From Neovahlkampfia damariscottae (lineage: Eukaryota; Heterolobosea; Selenaionea; Neovahlkampfiida; Neovahlkampfiidae): DNA of 64,000 bases. Where the stretch lies: assembly GCA_016618085.1 (NCBI GenBank), contig JABLTG010000062.1:35312-99311 (forward strand), read 5' to 3'. Positions within the stretch are counted from its first letter, which is position 1; each line of letters opens with the position of its first letter. The notes beneath the pieces are model-generated. The model ran no database searches. It was not told the origin of the DNA and was given only the letters and a program-made list of their open reading frames with translations. A program made the position numbers and the translations under genes. Of this stretch, positions 30,564 through 39,341 are shown piece after piece.

Positions 30564-32079
30564 TTAATAAGATTCATCAGATGAATCACTACTACTATAT
30601 AATGGTATTGGTGAAGGAATATCATGTCTTCTAAGAGGGCTTCTACTTCTACTTCTCATTCGGACCGAAGTTGTTGCAAATATATCACTTTCAGAATCAC
30701 TTTCACTGCTACTTGAACTTTCTGTTTCATCTTTTTTTGTGAAGCAAAGACAATTTCCATCATAAGCCTTGTAGAAGAATTAAAAAAAAATCCAAAAAAT
30801 CAAACGCAATCACAAAACATTTGAGTAGATTGCCAAAAATAAGTAGTATGTCCTGAATGACACTTTAAAATACATGACTCACAAATAGAATCACCTTGAG
30901 TATTCAAATTACAATCATGACAATGATAAGCTTTTTGGAATGTATAATTTTTTTTTGTCAAATTTGAAGTACAAATTCCTTTAGAAATGGCTTTATCAAC
31001 ACTAATTGTTAGAAATTCACCTCTTCTATAGGAATCAATTGACGAATCATCATCAAAATCACTGTCAAGTTCTAAATTTGGGAAATCAAAAATGGAATTG
31101 TTGTTACCTAATTTTTCATCTTTTTCCAAAATTCCCAGGAAAATTAATTCTTTTTTTATATGTTGGTCTAATTCACTTCCTTCTGAATCAGTGAACTTTT
31201 TCAATTCACCAAGGATTTTTTCTTTGAAGAATAATTTAAAATCATTGAGGGTGATTTTTCCTTCAGTTTTTTGTTGAACTATATCTTTTTTAAAAGTTTC
31301 TATTTGATCCGAAAATATTTCCCAAAGATCTTCTTTTACTTCTTTTTCAATGTAAATAACATTAACCCTTTGGCCAATTGTTTTCAAAGAAAGTGGACAT
31401 AAAGCAGTTAAAGTATCATCTAAAGCAACTTTGAATTCTTTTTCATCTAAATAACCACTTCTATCAATATCATAAAAAAGAAACATATATTCTAAAAAAC
31501 GATCTAAAAATGATTCATCTGTGGATTTGATTTTATCTTTAATTGAAAATAAATCTTTGTATAAATTTTTTGTTGGTTTAATATCAAAAAATCTGAAGAT
31601 TGGAGCAAAGTCATTTTGAATTTTTTCAGTGGTTTCATTGTTTGCCTTTGGAACTTGTTTTTCACTTTTTGTTGAAAATTTGATTAAGTTTGGGCACTCA
31701 AACTTAACATCATCAATAACAGCTTTAGAGTCAAAGTGATAAGATAATTGAACGGTTTTTTCTTGAACAATCTTTTTTGTTAATTTTTTTTTTTTTTTAC
31801 ATTTTCAACCTCTTTTGCTTTTTTCATAATTTCTTCCAAGTTTGTGGCTGAGTTTTGAATGTCAAATGATTTTTGCATATTATCAATGTAGAATTCATGG
31901 TCTTCCATTTTTTTTAAGTAATCTTTTTTAAATTGTTCGATTATTTTTTCAACTTCTGTTGATAAACTGTCAGCTGCTTTTTCAACTTGTTTTTTCTTTT
32001 CTTCAATTGATTCAAGTTCTGTTTTGATGAATTCTGTAGTTGGAGCAACTTTTTCCCACATGTTTTGACAGTTGGACAT
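30564..32079 (-). CDS. Coiled-coil/EF-hand protein with a UBR-box-like zinc finger
   Basis: About 480 aa. N-terminal coiled coil (1-95), a 29-nt intron (31772-31800), then an EF-hand region with a canonical loop DIDRSGYLDEKE (about residue 170) and weaker flanking hands. An acidic linker (FDDDSSIDSY) leads to a Cys/His-rich module: GICTSNL, AYHCHDCNLNT, ICESCILKCHSGHTT and FCDCAYDGNCLCF, split by an intron near 30782-30820. This spacing resembles the UBR box that recognises N-degrons. The C-terminus is Ser/Asp/Arg-rich (RMRSRSRSPLRR). The pairing suggests a Ca2+-linked degron adaptor, but no E3 catalytic domain is present. The ATG at 32079 is 33 nt from ATTGG. Confidence 0.65.
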
Positions 32080-32327
32080 TATTAACAAATGAAATCTTTC
32101 CAGGTTATTTTACCAATGAAAACCTAATTCTCCAGTTTTCTTTCTTTCAGCTCCAAACTGAAACTCTTCTCATAAGTAAGAAAAAAAAAAGAACTAGCCA
32201 TTTAACCAAGCTGGAAAATTAAATCAAAAATTTTTCTAAATTTGGGTATGAAAAATGTTGTCACAAAATAAAAAAAGAAATTTTTTTGAGAAGAATAATT
32301 TATACATCATTATTTGAAAAAAGAAAC

Positions 32328-32798
32328 CTAATTCTTTTCAATCAAAACAGATTTTGCGTAAACTCCAACTTGTCTTCTTGTTCTAGTTGTAACAAAGTGC
32401 TTGCTAATAGCTGTCCAATTTTTTCCTAAAGCTTTTAAACCTCTTTCAAATTGTATTTTTTCTTCTGGTGTCCACTCTCCTCTTTTTGTGTTGGAGATTT
32501 GTCTCATTTTTTGAGGATCATAACAATGGAAGTTTTTTGCATCTGGATCTCCACGAACTGATATCTCTTCGTTTATAGATTGGATACAATTATTTATATT
32601 TTTTTCATGGATTTCATGGGTTTCTGGTAACATTTGTTCGTAGTAGTTTGTGGTAGAGTTTTCAAACAACAAGGATGTTGATTGTCTCTTATTGTACGGT
32701 ATCATTAAGTATATATAAGTTTCTGGTTGTATTTTAACATTAGGTTCCATGACTTCAAACTTTCTTTTTTCTTTAAAGTTCAAATTTGCTTTGTTCAT
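32328..32798 (-). CDS. Small SANT/Myb-domain protein
   Basis: A 156-aa protein with a single C-terminal SANT domain (GEWTPEEKIQFERGLKALG, then NWTAISKHFVTTRTRRQVGV) and the extra motif VYAKSVL typical of the SHAQKYF-like subclass, where it reads VGVYAKSVL. The N-terminal 100 residues are not recognisable. Function: probable DNA- or chromatin-binding factor. The ATG at 32798 is set by an ATTGG box (32833-32837) 34 nt upstream; an earlier in-frame reading without ATG is rejected. No intron. Confidence 0.7.
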   Translation of the reverse strand: MNKANLNFKEKRKFEVMEPNVKIQPETYIYLMIPYNKRQSTSLLFENSTTNYYEQMLPETHEIHEKNINNCIQSINEEISVRGDPDAKNFHCYDPQKMRQISNTKRGEWTPEEKIQFERGLKALGKNWTAISKHFVTTRTRRQVGVYAKSVLIEKN

Positions 32799-32993
32799 TG
32801 TTTGACAAATTTCCTGTTTTGGTTTGGGTTGACCAATCAAAAACTTCTCGTTTGACGAATGAGGCAAGTTTATCAAATTAAACAACTTAATATTTTGAAA
32901 TACCAATTAAGACAATTGTACATTCCTTTTCATTTCTCTTTTAGATTTCTTTGATGATAAATCTTTGAAATGAATATTTCATAATAACATCTT

Positions 32994-33290
32994 CAATTAG
33001 ACTAACCTCTAATTGGTCTTTTATCATGAATAAACACGGACTGAAGGATTGAAATGCTATGGTTATAATGGACGACATATGTTTTATTGTAAAGCAGGAT
33101 GTTATTTAATATTAGTGATGTTTTATCATAATATTGGGTATTCAAAGTGGTGTTTTATGATAAAGTCTGGCGCTTTATGATCAAAAGTGGTATTATTCAA
33201 TAGAAGTCGTGTTAATTGTAAAATACATCCAAACATGTTAAACATAGTGATTTATGATAAAACACGATATTTTATGATAATAAAAAATTA
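32994..33290 (+). repeat. Outer inverted repeat, left copy
   Basis: Begins CAATTAGACTAACCTCTAAT and continues with recurrent tracts like GTTTTATGATAAA. Its reverse complement recurs at 37550-37747 with scattered differences (for example CAATTAGACTAACATCTAAT and GCTATGGTTAT shared). Of the remaining gene-free DNA, 33291-33642 holds only a shorter inverted pair (AAACGAGTG at 33423-33431 and CACTCGTTT at 33496-33504). Confidence 0.7.
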
Positions 33291-33642
33291 TTAATAAGGC
33301 TTCTGTGCAATTAGTCATGTTATGAGAACAAACCTTAGTTTCTAACTTTTCCATAGTTTCAACCGAGCAAGTGTCGTTTTTTGCAATAACAAATCTTATT
33401 TCTGAATAAGTCATGTCAATTCAAACGAGTGGAGTTATTGTGAATAAGTCTGGTTTTGTAGAAAAAGTGATTCTATCAATAATACTGAAATAAGTCACTC
33501 GTTTAATATTAATTTCAAGATTTCCTCAGCTCAACTGAAGGTTAACTGGAAAGTACGAGATAAAAAACCAAAAAATCAACTTTTAAAGATGTTCAAGATG
33601 CAATTAACGTTTAAAAATTAATTCGCAGATTAAATTTATTTT

Positions 33643-33974
33643 TTACATCACCAAGCAATAGCCTTTTTGTGGGTTTGTATTTTCGTAATGAATCTTCAAT
33701 TTCTCGAATATTTCTTCATAAAGTCTGATAAACTTGTTTCTGTCAATAGTTGTTGTTTGTTTATCATGACAAAGTGAGTTTCTGATTTTAGCTAATTTCT
33801 TGATTTTGGTATCTATCTTGTTTGGAATTCCATGGAAACTGTTTTGCCATTCTTCAACATCTTTAGAAAGTTTTATCACCAATTCATAGTCGTTGTTGGG
33901 ATATGAAGGTGAAGGATTTCTAAAAATATAATAAATACCTAGACTTATAGCCGCAGCTCCTATTAAAGCATATG
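33643..33974 (-). pseudogene. 3' part of a small host gene split by a mobile element
   Basis: Encodes a membrane anchor (TYALIGAAAISLGIYYIF) and a helical domain (WQNSFHGIPNKIDTKIKKLA; YEEIFEKLKIHYENTN), ending in TGA at 33643. The first seven codons lie 3.4 kb away at 37401-37419. Removing the 33978-37397 element and one TTA copy joins the two parts in frame into a 117-aa protein (354 nt). I do not recognise the family. The gene is disrupted on this haplotype. Confidence 0.75.
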
Positions 33975-33977
33975 TTA

Positions 33978-34195
33978 AGTAAGTAGGTGGTAAGGCCCAA
34001 AGCTCTAGCCCATAAATAACACCGGTGGACGCTCTAGCGGGTTAAATTTAACGTTTGCCAAAAAATATGAACTTTTTCCCCACCCTCTAATTGGATTTTT
34101 TGCCGAGCAACACAGAATACAAAATTATTTTTTCCTCTCCTAGAGCTCTCAAATCGGCATAAAATATTGAAAATATTGAGAAAATTTTAAAAGAC
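33978..34195 (+). repeat. Left terminal inverted repeat of the 3.4-kb element
   Basis: Shares AAAGCTCTAGCCCATAAAT, the block TCTAGCGGGTTAAATTTAAC and GGATTTTTTGCCGAGC with the complement of the right end. It contains a CG-richer core than its surroundings. Homology fades past about 34195. Confidence 0.8.
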
Positions 34196-34340
34196 ATTCA
34201 GAGGGATTTTTTTTGCTGATACAAACGATATCACATTTCGGTCGCTCTCAACTTTCGTTTTTATTTTTTTTTCACACACAAATTCTCCAACATGAAATAA
34301 AAATTAAAAAATAATATAAATTAATATTATATTTATAAAA

Positions 34341-34730
34341 ATGAGTTATATTTTGAACAAATTTAATAAAAGTTGTAATAAATATTTTAGTCAGGATGAA
34401 ATATGTCAAGCCTTAAAAAATACGATAAAATATAATAAATATATTAATTTATATGGTATTGATAGTAAATATTTTAAAAATTATGATTTTTTATTTAATA
34501 TTATTGATATAATGTATGAATTTTTATTATATGTATATGATTTAAATCAAAATAATAATTATTTAAACACGCAGAGCGAGAAAAAATCATATTTTTATTA
34601 TATTAATCAACTTAAAGGAAATCTTGTTAGCAATAGCACATTGAGACATCCATGTATAGTTAAAAAACTTAAAAAATTGAGAAAAATTTTAAAGCCTCTC
34701 CAAGTGATTTTTTTTAGATACAACCGATAG
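34341..34730 (+). CDS. Element ORF, Lys/Asn/Tyr-rich, unknown
   Basis: A 129-aa reading within the element, extremely AT-rich even for this genome and of different composition from nearby host genes (KNTIKYNKYINLYGIDSKYF). No domain recognised. Its last codons (from about 34674) fall in a copy of the inner TIR segment (compare 34170-34257), so the C-terminus may be a product of that duplication. Confidence 0.35.
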   Translation: MSYILNKFNKSCNKYFSQDEICQALKNTIKYNKYINLYGIDSKYFKNYDFLFNIIDIMYEFLLYVYDLNQNNNYLNTQSEKKSYFYYINQLKGNLVSNSTLRHPCIVKKLKKLRKILKPLQVIFFRYNR

Positions 34731-34760
34731 CACTCTCGGTTCTCAGGTCATTCTTTTGAT
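34674..34760 (+). repeat. Direct repeat of the inner left TIR segment
   Basis: AAATTGAGAAAAATTTTAAA followed by TTTTTTTTAGATACAACCGA closely parallels 34171-34257. It is a same-orientation copy about 0.5 kb inside the element, evidence of an internal rearrangement or nested insertion. Confidence 0.5.
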
Positions 34761-34874
34761 TTTTTTCTTCCAATGGTTATGGAAAATAAATTAAAAAAAT
34801 AATGTAATTTAATAATATAATGTATACAGATTTAATTCAAAAATGCGAAATCGGATTCAACAAATAGAAAAGAT

Positions 34875-35318
34875 TTATTTTAAGTGCTTTATCTCCTCTA
34901 TCGAACGCTCGAGAGCCACATAAATAATTATTTTCTGGATTTCATTTTTAATATCAAAAATTGTGAACGAAGAAGGGGTCTTTTCCGCATTCACTTTTGT
35001 ATATGAGAGATCAGGCATTATTTCCAAAGTATTGTCGCACTCTTTCATCCCACAAACCCAATTGTCAAAAGCCCCTGGTAAAAAATAATTGAGAAGTTTT
35101 TGTAATTGAAGTTTCTCAATATCAATATCCGGGTTTTGAGTTAAAGAAAGTTCATATGCAGTGAATAATTGAAATCCTTTTCCGAATTTATGTTTTTTAA
35201 TTTCTACTTTTGTAAGATACACGTCTTTCTTTAATTTGTCTGAAATTAATTTATAATTCTTTGTAAAATCGGTTCCATCATAGAATTTAAATTTATTATC
35301 GTCTCCGTTCATTATCAT
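34875..35318 (-). CDS. Element ORF of 147 aa, unknown
   Basis: Intact reading from ATG 35318 (or 35312) to the stop at 34875. It is mixed-charge and globular-looking, with CGMKECDNTLEIMPDLSYTK as its most distinctive stretch. No recognised family. It is preceded on the same strand by another fragment (35340-35585), and the two may once have been neighbouring or joined genes of the element. Confidence 0.4.
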   Translation of the reverse strand: MIMNGDDNKFKFYDGTDFTKNYKLISDKLKKDVYLTKVEIKKHKFGKGFQLFTAYELSLTQNPDIDIEKLQLQKLLNYFLPGAFDNWVCGMKECDNTLEIMPDLSYTKVNAEKTPSSFTIFDIKNEIQKIIIYVALERSIEEIKHLK

Positions 35319-35339
35319 TGAAAAGAATTTGAAATATTT

Positions 35340-35585
35340 TCACCCAAGTTTAGGAGAGGTGAAATCGTCATTTAATTTTCCCGAAAAAACTTCAATTACA
35401 CCTTTTTCTCTTTCTATGCATTTGCGACCCCGAACGCAAAACTCATGTTTTTTCAAAATAATTGAAAAAGTATTTTTCTCAAAAGTCATAGTTTCATTTT
35501 TGTCAAGAACAAAAACAATATCTAATTGCTCCCAATTTGAAAGTTTATGTGGGCTAATGGACTTCCAAGTTTTTGTATATTATAG
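35340..35585 (-). pseudogene. Element ORF fragment without start codon
   Basis: About 80 codons open on the minus strand (SNWEQLDIVFVLDKNETMTF; CVRGRKCIEREKGVIEVF), ending in TGA at 35340, 21 nt before the ATG of the 147-aa ORF. There is no Met at its head and an in-frame stop lies just upstream. It is probably the C-terminus of a lost element gene. Confidence 0.35.
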
Positions 35586-35586
35586 A

Positions 35587-35808
35587 ATGCCAAAGAAATT
35601 ACATAATATTGAAAATGAGCAACAATATAAAGAACATATAAAACAATACAACCAAAATTATTATTTAGAAAATAAACAAAGAATAATTGAAGGAATGTCT
35701 GAGAAAATACATTGTCCATACTGCGATATACAAATCAAATGCAAATTAGATAGACATTATCGGACAAATAAACAGCAAAGAAATGTGATTGAATTTGATA
35801 TGCGTTAA
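35587..35808 (+). CDS. Small zinc-finger protein of the element, giant-virus/virophage style
   Basis: A 73-aa protein with a YKEHIKQYNQNYYLENKQRI helical segment followed by IHCPYCDIQIKCKLDRHYRT, a C..C-H finger. Proteins with this layout (charged YYLENK helix plus CxxC..H finger near the C-terminus) are frequent in large DNA viruses and their satellites. The final His of a full C2H2 finger is replaced (NKQQ). It probably binds nucleic acid. Confidence 0.5.
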   Translation: MPKKLHNIENEQQYKEHIKQYNQNYYLENKQRIIEGMSEKIHCPYCDIQIKCKLDRHYRTNKQQRNVIEFDMR

Positions 35809-35897
35809 TAAATTTAATAAATTTTATGTATTAAGTAAAAAATACATAAATGAATACACAAGTATTAATTTTAAAGTTAAATTATCATGAAGTTTTA

Positions 35898-36880
35898 TTA
35901 ATTTTCTAATTCATCATTTGGCTCTGTTATTTCAACAATTAATTTATCCTCACGATATTTATCGAAATTTCCTCTTTGATTGAATTTTTTATGTGAAATA
36001 AGTAAACTCATTATTGGTTCTTCTTCACCTCCTTGTCGATTAACCCTGATAGCACGACCTACAAATTGTGAAAAACGATTTGGTGATCGAATTTGTGACA
36101 TAATTGCGCATATGGAAATATTAGAATTGTCATAACCTTCTAAAAGCATCCCGAAACAATCAAAAGAGTAATCTCCCCATTGTCAAATTTTTTTAATATT
36201 GTGTCTTTAATTCTGTCTTTTATGGAACTATTATAAACTTCAGATTTCATATCTAATTTTGTTGCTATCTCTGAAATTTTTTCTGAGTCTGTAATGGATT
36301 CAACAAAAACTATACATGTATGGTTTCCATTGTTGAATTGATACTTTTCATCATATAAAGTCAAATGCTCTTTAACTTTCAATAATATTGAACCACAAAC
36401 ATCATCATCATCACATTCAATAATGTCAATGTCTCTAATAATTTTTTTTTTTAATGCCACTTCTCTTGATAACACAAAAGTTGGTTTTCCTTTAATTACT
36501 CTTTTTCTATCATTTCTGTATGGAGTAGCTGTAAAAAATATAATTTTTGAACTTTGATGGAAATGTTCAATTATTTTTTCCCATGTTTCTGCAGGAAAAT
36601 GATGAGTTTCATCAACAAGAATGATCTCAAATTCAGATGGGTTTATTTTTTGAGTCCAATCTGTGAAACGTTTTTGCATTTTTTGTGCGTTAATGATCAA
36701 GCATTCTTTAGTAGTAACAATGTCATTAAGTTCATTTGTGGTATCAACTCTAGCTATGGATGGAATACAATCACTTATATGTTCTTTTGGAATAAATTTT
36801 GAAAGAAAAGATTCTTCCTTCTTATCTTTGCCTTCGAGAGAATGTGTTAACTGTTCCGAAATGACTTTGGATGAACAATG
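35898..36880 (-). pseudogene. Broken SF2 (DEAD/DEAH-like) helicase of the element
   Basis: Motif II reads DETHH, motif III FTATPYRND, and the C-terminal domain has TCIVFVESI, LLEGYDNSNI and QFVGRAIRVNR (motif VI). Motif I (Walker A) is missing: the N-terminus is cut where an antiparallel fragment begins. A frameshift near 36150 separates LLIV from GMLLEGYDN. Related helicases occur in giant viruses, their mobile elements and bacteria. As written it cannot be active. Confidence 0.7.
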
Positions 36881-37035
36881 TTCCAGATGAATTGATTGCA
36901 GCAGGAATGATTTACTCCAATGGTGCACTTGTTATCGGTGTGGATAGGAATACAGCATTTTCAACATTAAATAGAAACCAAAGATACTGTTTATATCACC
37001 AACGTGAAGGTACCTTTGAATTTGAAAGAAAATAA
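36863..37035 (+). pseudogene. C-terminal fragment of an unidentified element protein
   Basis: Opens in WMNNVPDELIAAGMIYSNGA, continues LVIGVDRNTAFSTLNRNQRY and ends EFERK with TAA at 37035. It abuts the truncated helicase on the opposite strand, so a deletion has fused two element genes. The family is not recognised. Confidence 0.4.
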
Positions 37036-37181
37036 ATTTTATTATCAGTTATTTCTTTTGCTTAAAGGCAAAAAAAAAAGCTTAGAAAAAGGCGAATTTT
37101 GTTATTTTAAAATAAAAGAGCGAAATAAATGGAAAAATATGATCAAGTAATCAACAGGAGAGCGTCAAATCAATCAGAGAG

Positions 37182-37397
37182 GCTTTTAAATTTTTTGAGA
37201 AAATTGTTTTTTCTTATACCGAGTTGAGAGCATTTGGAGAGGAAATACAATTTTGTATTGGGTGTAGCTCGGCAAAAAATCCAATTAGAGGGCGGGGAAG
37301 AAGTTCACATTTTTTGGCAAACGTTAAATTTAACCCGCTAGAGCCTCCACCGGTGTAATTTATGGGCTAGAGCTTTGGGCCTTACCACCTACTTACT
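37182..37397 (-). repeat. Right terminal inverted repeat of the 3.4-kb element
   Basis: Inverted counterpart of 33978-34195, ending CCACCTACTTACT before TTA. Small substitutions and indels separate the two copies, so the insertion is not brand new. Confidence 0.8.
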
Positions 37398-37400
37398 TTA

Positions 37401-37419
37401 TGTTTCCTTCCTTTGACAT
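37401..37419 (-). pseudogene. 5' part of the split host gene, with its promoter upstream
   Basis: ATG at 37419 opens MSKEGNI, then the element starts. Two overlapping CCAAT boxes (ATTGG at 37452-37456 and 37457-37461 on the plus strand) lie 33-42 nt upstream, so the promoter remains outside the insertion. The protein part is at 33643-33974. Confidence 0.65.
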
Positions 37420-37549
37420 CAGTGGAAAATCAAAACTTAGGAACAATTGTAATTGGATTGGTCAAATAATTTATAGATTATTAAATTTTTTTATTTTTCT
37501 TCCATCTTGATCTCAATAAAATTAAATTGATAAGTTGAGTTTATGAATA

Positions 37550-37747
37550 ATATCTTGTTTCACTATAAAACACCATACTTCATGATGAAACACTACACTT
37601 TACGAATAAACACGACTTATCATGAATAACACCACTGATTATCAATAACACTTCACTTCATCATAAAACATAATACTTACAAAATAACCATAGCGACAAC
37701 TGGATGTTTATTCATAAGAGACGACCAATTAGATGTTAGTCTAATTG
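37550..37747 (-). repeat. Outer inverted repeat, right copy
   Basis: Reverse-complement partner of 32994-33290, again with repeated motifs of the kind CATCATAAAACA. It ends 29 bp before the LYR gene stop. The copies are more diverged than the inner TIRs, so this pair predates the 3.4-kb element. Confidence 0.65.
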
Positions 37748-37776
37748 ATTCAGTAAAAAACAATACTTTTTTATTT

Positions 37777-38016
37777 TTAATTTGCAATGGAAAATCCTTC
37801 AAAATTTGGATTTGATATTGTATCCAACTGGAATTTTCCATTTCTTAATTTCCATTCAATTTTATCAATAGCTGTTTTGGGTATCAATGAATCAGTTCTG
37901 AATTGTTCTTTAATGTGTAGAGTTAATTGTTCATTGTTTTTATTTTTTGCCACTCGTAGAAACTGTTTATACAATGTCAAAACATGAAGTTGAAGTCCTG
38001 ATAATCTCTTCATCAT
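37777..38016 (-). CDS. SDHAF1: LYR-motif mitochondrial protein, SDHAF1-like
   Basis: A 79-aa protein of the complex1_LYR family. It reads RLSGLQLHVLTLYKQFLRVA with the LYR-type motif (here LYK), then FRTDSLIPKTAIDKIEWKLR and GKFQLDTI. Order and length match SDHAF1, which helps deliver Fe-S clusters to succinate dehydrogenase subunit B in the mitochondrial matrix. It implies a complex II-bearing mitochondrion (inference). Two adjacent Met codons (38016, 38013) can serve as start; CCAATCA lies about 10 nt upstream. Confidence 0.75.
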   Translation of the reverse strand: MMKRLSGLQLHVLTLYKQFLRVAKNKNNEQLTLHIKEQFRTDSLIPKTAIDKIEWKLRNGKFQLDTISNPNFEGFSIAN

Positions 38017-38111
38017 GCAGAGAATGATTGGACAAAATTCGGAAAACTCCGAATTGAATAAAAGATCTTCCAGTTGTAAAAATAAGACTCAAGTACCTGA
38101 AATTGAAAAAT

Positions 38112-38300
38112 AAAGATTAATGTTCTATTTCATTTTGAATGATATTTACTCTTACACAACCAACAGGATATTCAAATCGAGATCTATCAATAAAGTTAAA
38201 TTGTTCAATGAAGGTTTTGCCATCAAATTAAATCTTTCTCATATATTGCCTCTGCTCACATTTCTCCAATTTAATAAACTGTTCATATCTCTGTATTCTT
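38112..38300 (-). other. Possible exon or relic, minus strand
   Basis: Minus-strand coding-like sequence: IQRYEQFIKLEKCEQRQYMR, an in-frame TAA, then KTFIEQFNFIDRSRFEYPVG and CVRVNIIQNEIEH with a stop near 38112. At 38400-38520 another minus-strand piece starts at an ATG (MDNSPSIVLIVLIISILYN, hydrophobic) and a separate frame reads EFHFEKIKQKEEELSH. I could not link them by GT..AG introns. They may be pieces of one small membrane-protein gene with sequence errors, or a pseudogene. Confidence 0.3.
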
Positions 38301-38537
38301 TAATTAACATGTTTATTAGTTTTTAAAATTATCTTTCTTTTGTTATTAGTTTTGAGTTAAATGACTTAGTTCTTCTTCCTTTTGTTTAATTTTTTCGAAA
38401 TGAAATTCTTTGGTTTGTGATTCCGTGAATGAAAAAAAAACGTCAATAAAAATAATTATACAAAATTGAAATAATCAACACTATAAGTACAATTGATGGT
38501 GAATTATCCATAATTGTTGGTATTATTTCCAAAACTT

Positions 38538-39116
38538 TCAAACATTAATTAATTTAGGTTTACCAACTTGTTTGATTTGTTCTTTTCCAGAAATAACAGG
38601 AGAGACTTTATCATCAATTATACTGTCCACTACTCTATATATTACAGGATACAAAAATTCACCAAGAGTGTTGTCCACAAAATCAACATTTTGTTTGATA
38701 ATGTTTGAAACTTCTGGAGAACTATTGGTGACAACACCAACATGTTTTATCAAATTTTTAAGACTAACCAATGATTCTACCTTCTTTAAAATTTCTTTTG
38801 CTGGTGATATCAATTTAAAAAAGCTGTACATTATAGTTAAACTGGCAGTTGAAATTAATTGCATCAAAATCGAAAATACACTTGGTATGATGCCAAAGAA
38901 AGGAAGTAAAGTAATAAGCGCCAGGATTATTAAACAGTTCCAAATAATTCCAAAAAATAATTTTGTTGATGAATTCATGTTTTGAATTTTTAATCTGATT
39001 TTTTCTGTTCTTGAAAGAGGTTCTGAAGCCTGTTGTTGACTTTCATCTGTGAATGTATTGTATTGTAAGATTTGACTTTCTTCTGATATTTGTTCTTCGG
39101 CGTTTTCAGTTGACAT
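38538..39116 (-). CDS. Uncharacterised membrane protein
   Basis: A 192-aa protein. A polar, Glu/Gln-rich N-terminus (about 45 residues) precedes two long hydrophobic stretches (FGIIWNCLIILALITLLPFF; IPSVFSILMQLISTASLTIM) and a helical C-terminus (EVSNIIKQNVDFVDNTLGEF). The arrangement resembles a hairpin-type membrane insertion, but I see no family signature. The ATG at 39116 is preferred to an earlier in-frame reading because a CCAAT box (39145-39149) lies between them. No intron. Confidence 0.65.
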   Translation of the reverse strand: MSTENAEEQISEESQILQYNTFTDESQQQASEPLSRTEKIRLKIQNMNSSTKLFFGIIWNCLIILALITLLPFFGIIPSVFSILMQLISTASLTIMYSFFKLISPAKEILKKVESLVSLKNLIKHVGVVTNSSPEVSNIIKQNVDFVDNTLGEFLYPVIYRVVDSIIDDKVSPVISGKEQIKQVGKPKLINV

Positions 39117-39341
39117 TTTTCTGTTCAAAAAATTACAAAAAATGATTGGACAACCATATTTATTTCCAACCTTCTCAACAATCATGTATGCAATAAAATT
39201 TGGTAAGAAGAAACTGAATATTTGATGAATCAGTTCGGAGATCTCATGAAATACAAAATAGACAGACTAATGATTTCAAACTTGATCTTATATTAATTCC
39301 AAATAATGTGTTCAAAAATATAAATCAAATTACTATTTTAT

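Larger units (their letters stand above)
33978..37397. mobile_element. 3.42-kb element with long terminal inverted repeats and decayed virus-type cargo
   Basis: The ends are inverted copies (AGTAAGTAGGTGGTAAGGCC at the left, its complement at the right), and TTA flanks both sides (33975-33977 and 37398-37400) as a target duplication. The empty site restores an open host gene. Inside are a lysine/asparagine-rich ORF, a 147-aa ORF, a C2H-type zinc-finger ORF and a broken SF2 helicase, a gene set more like giant-virus or virophage-linked elements than a classic transposon. No transposase or integrase is seen, so it may be a non-autonomous or deleted derivative. A 3-bp TTA target also resembles the preference of PIF/Harbinger elements. 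Confidence 0.75.

Noticed and set aside
33978-37397. Classic cut-and-paste transposon or full Maverick/Polinton
   Set aside because: No transposase, integrase, protein-primed polymerase or identifiable capsid gene is visible, and the target duplication is 3 bp, not 6.
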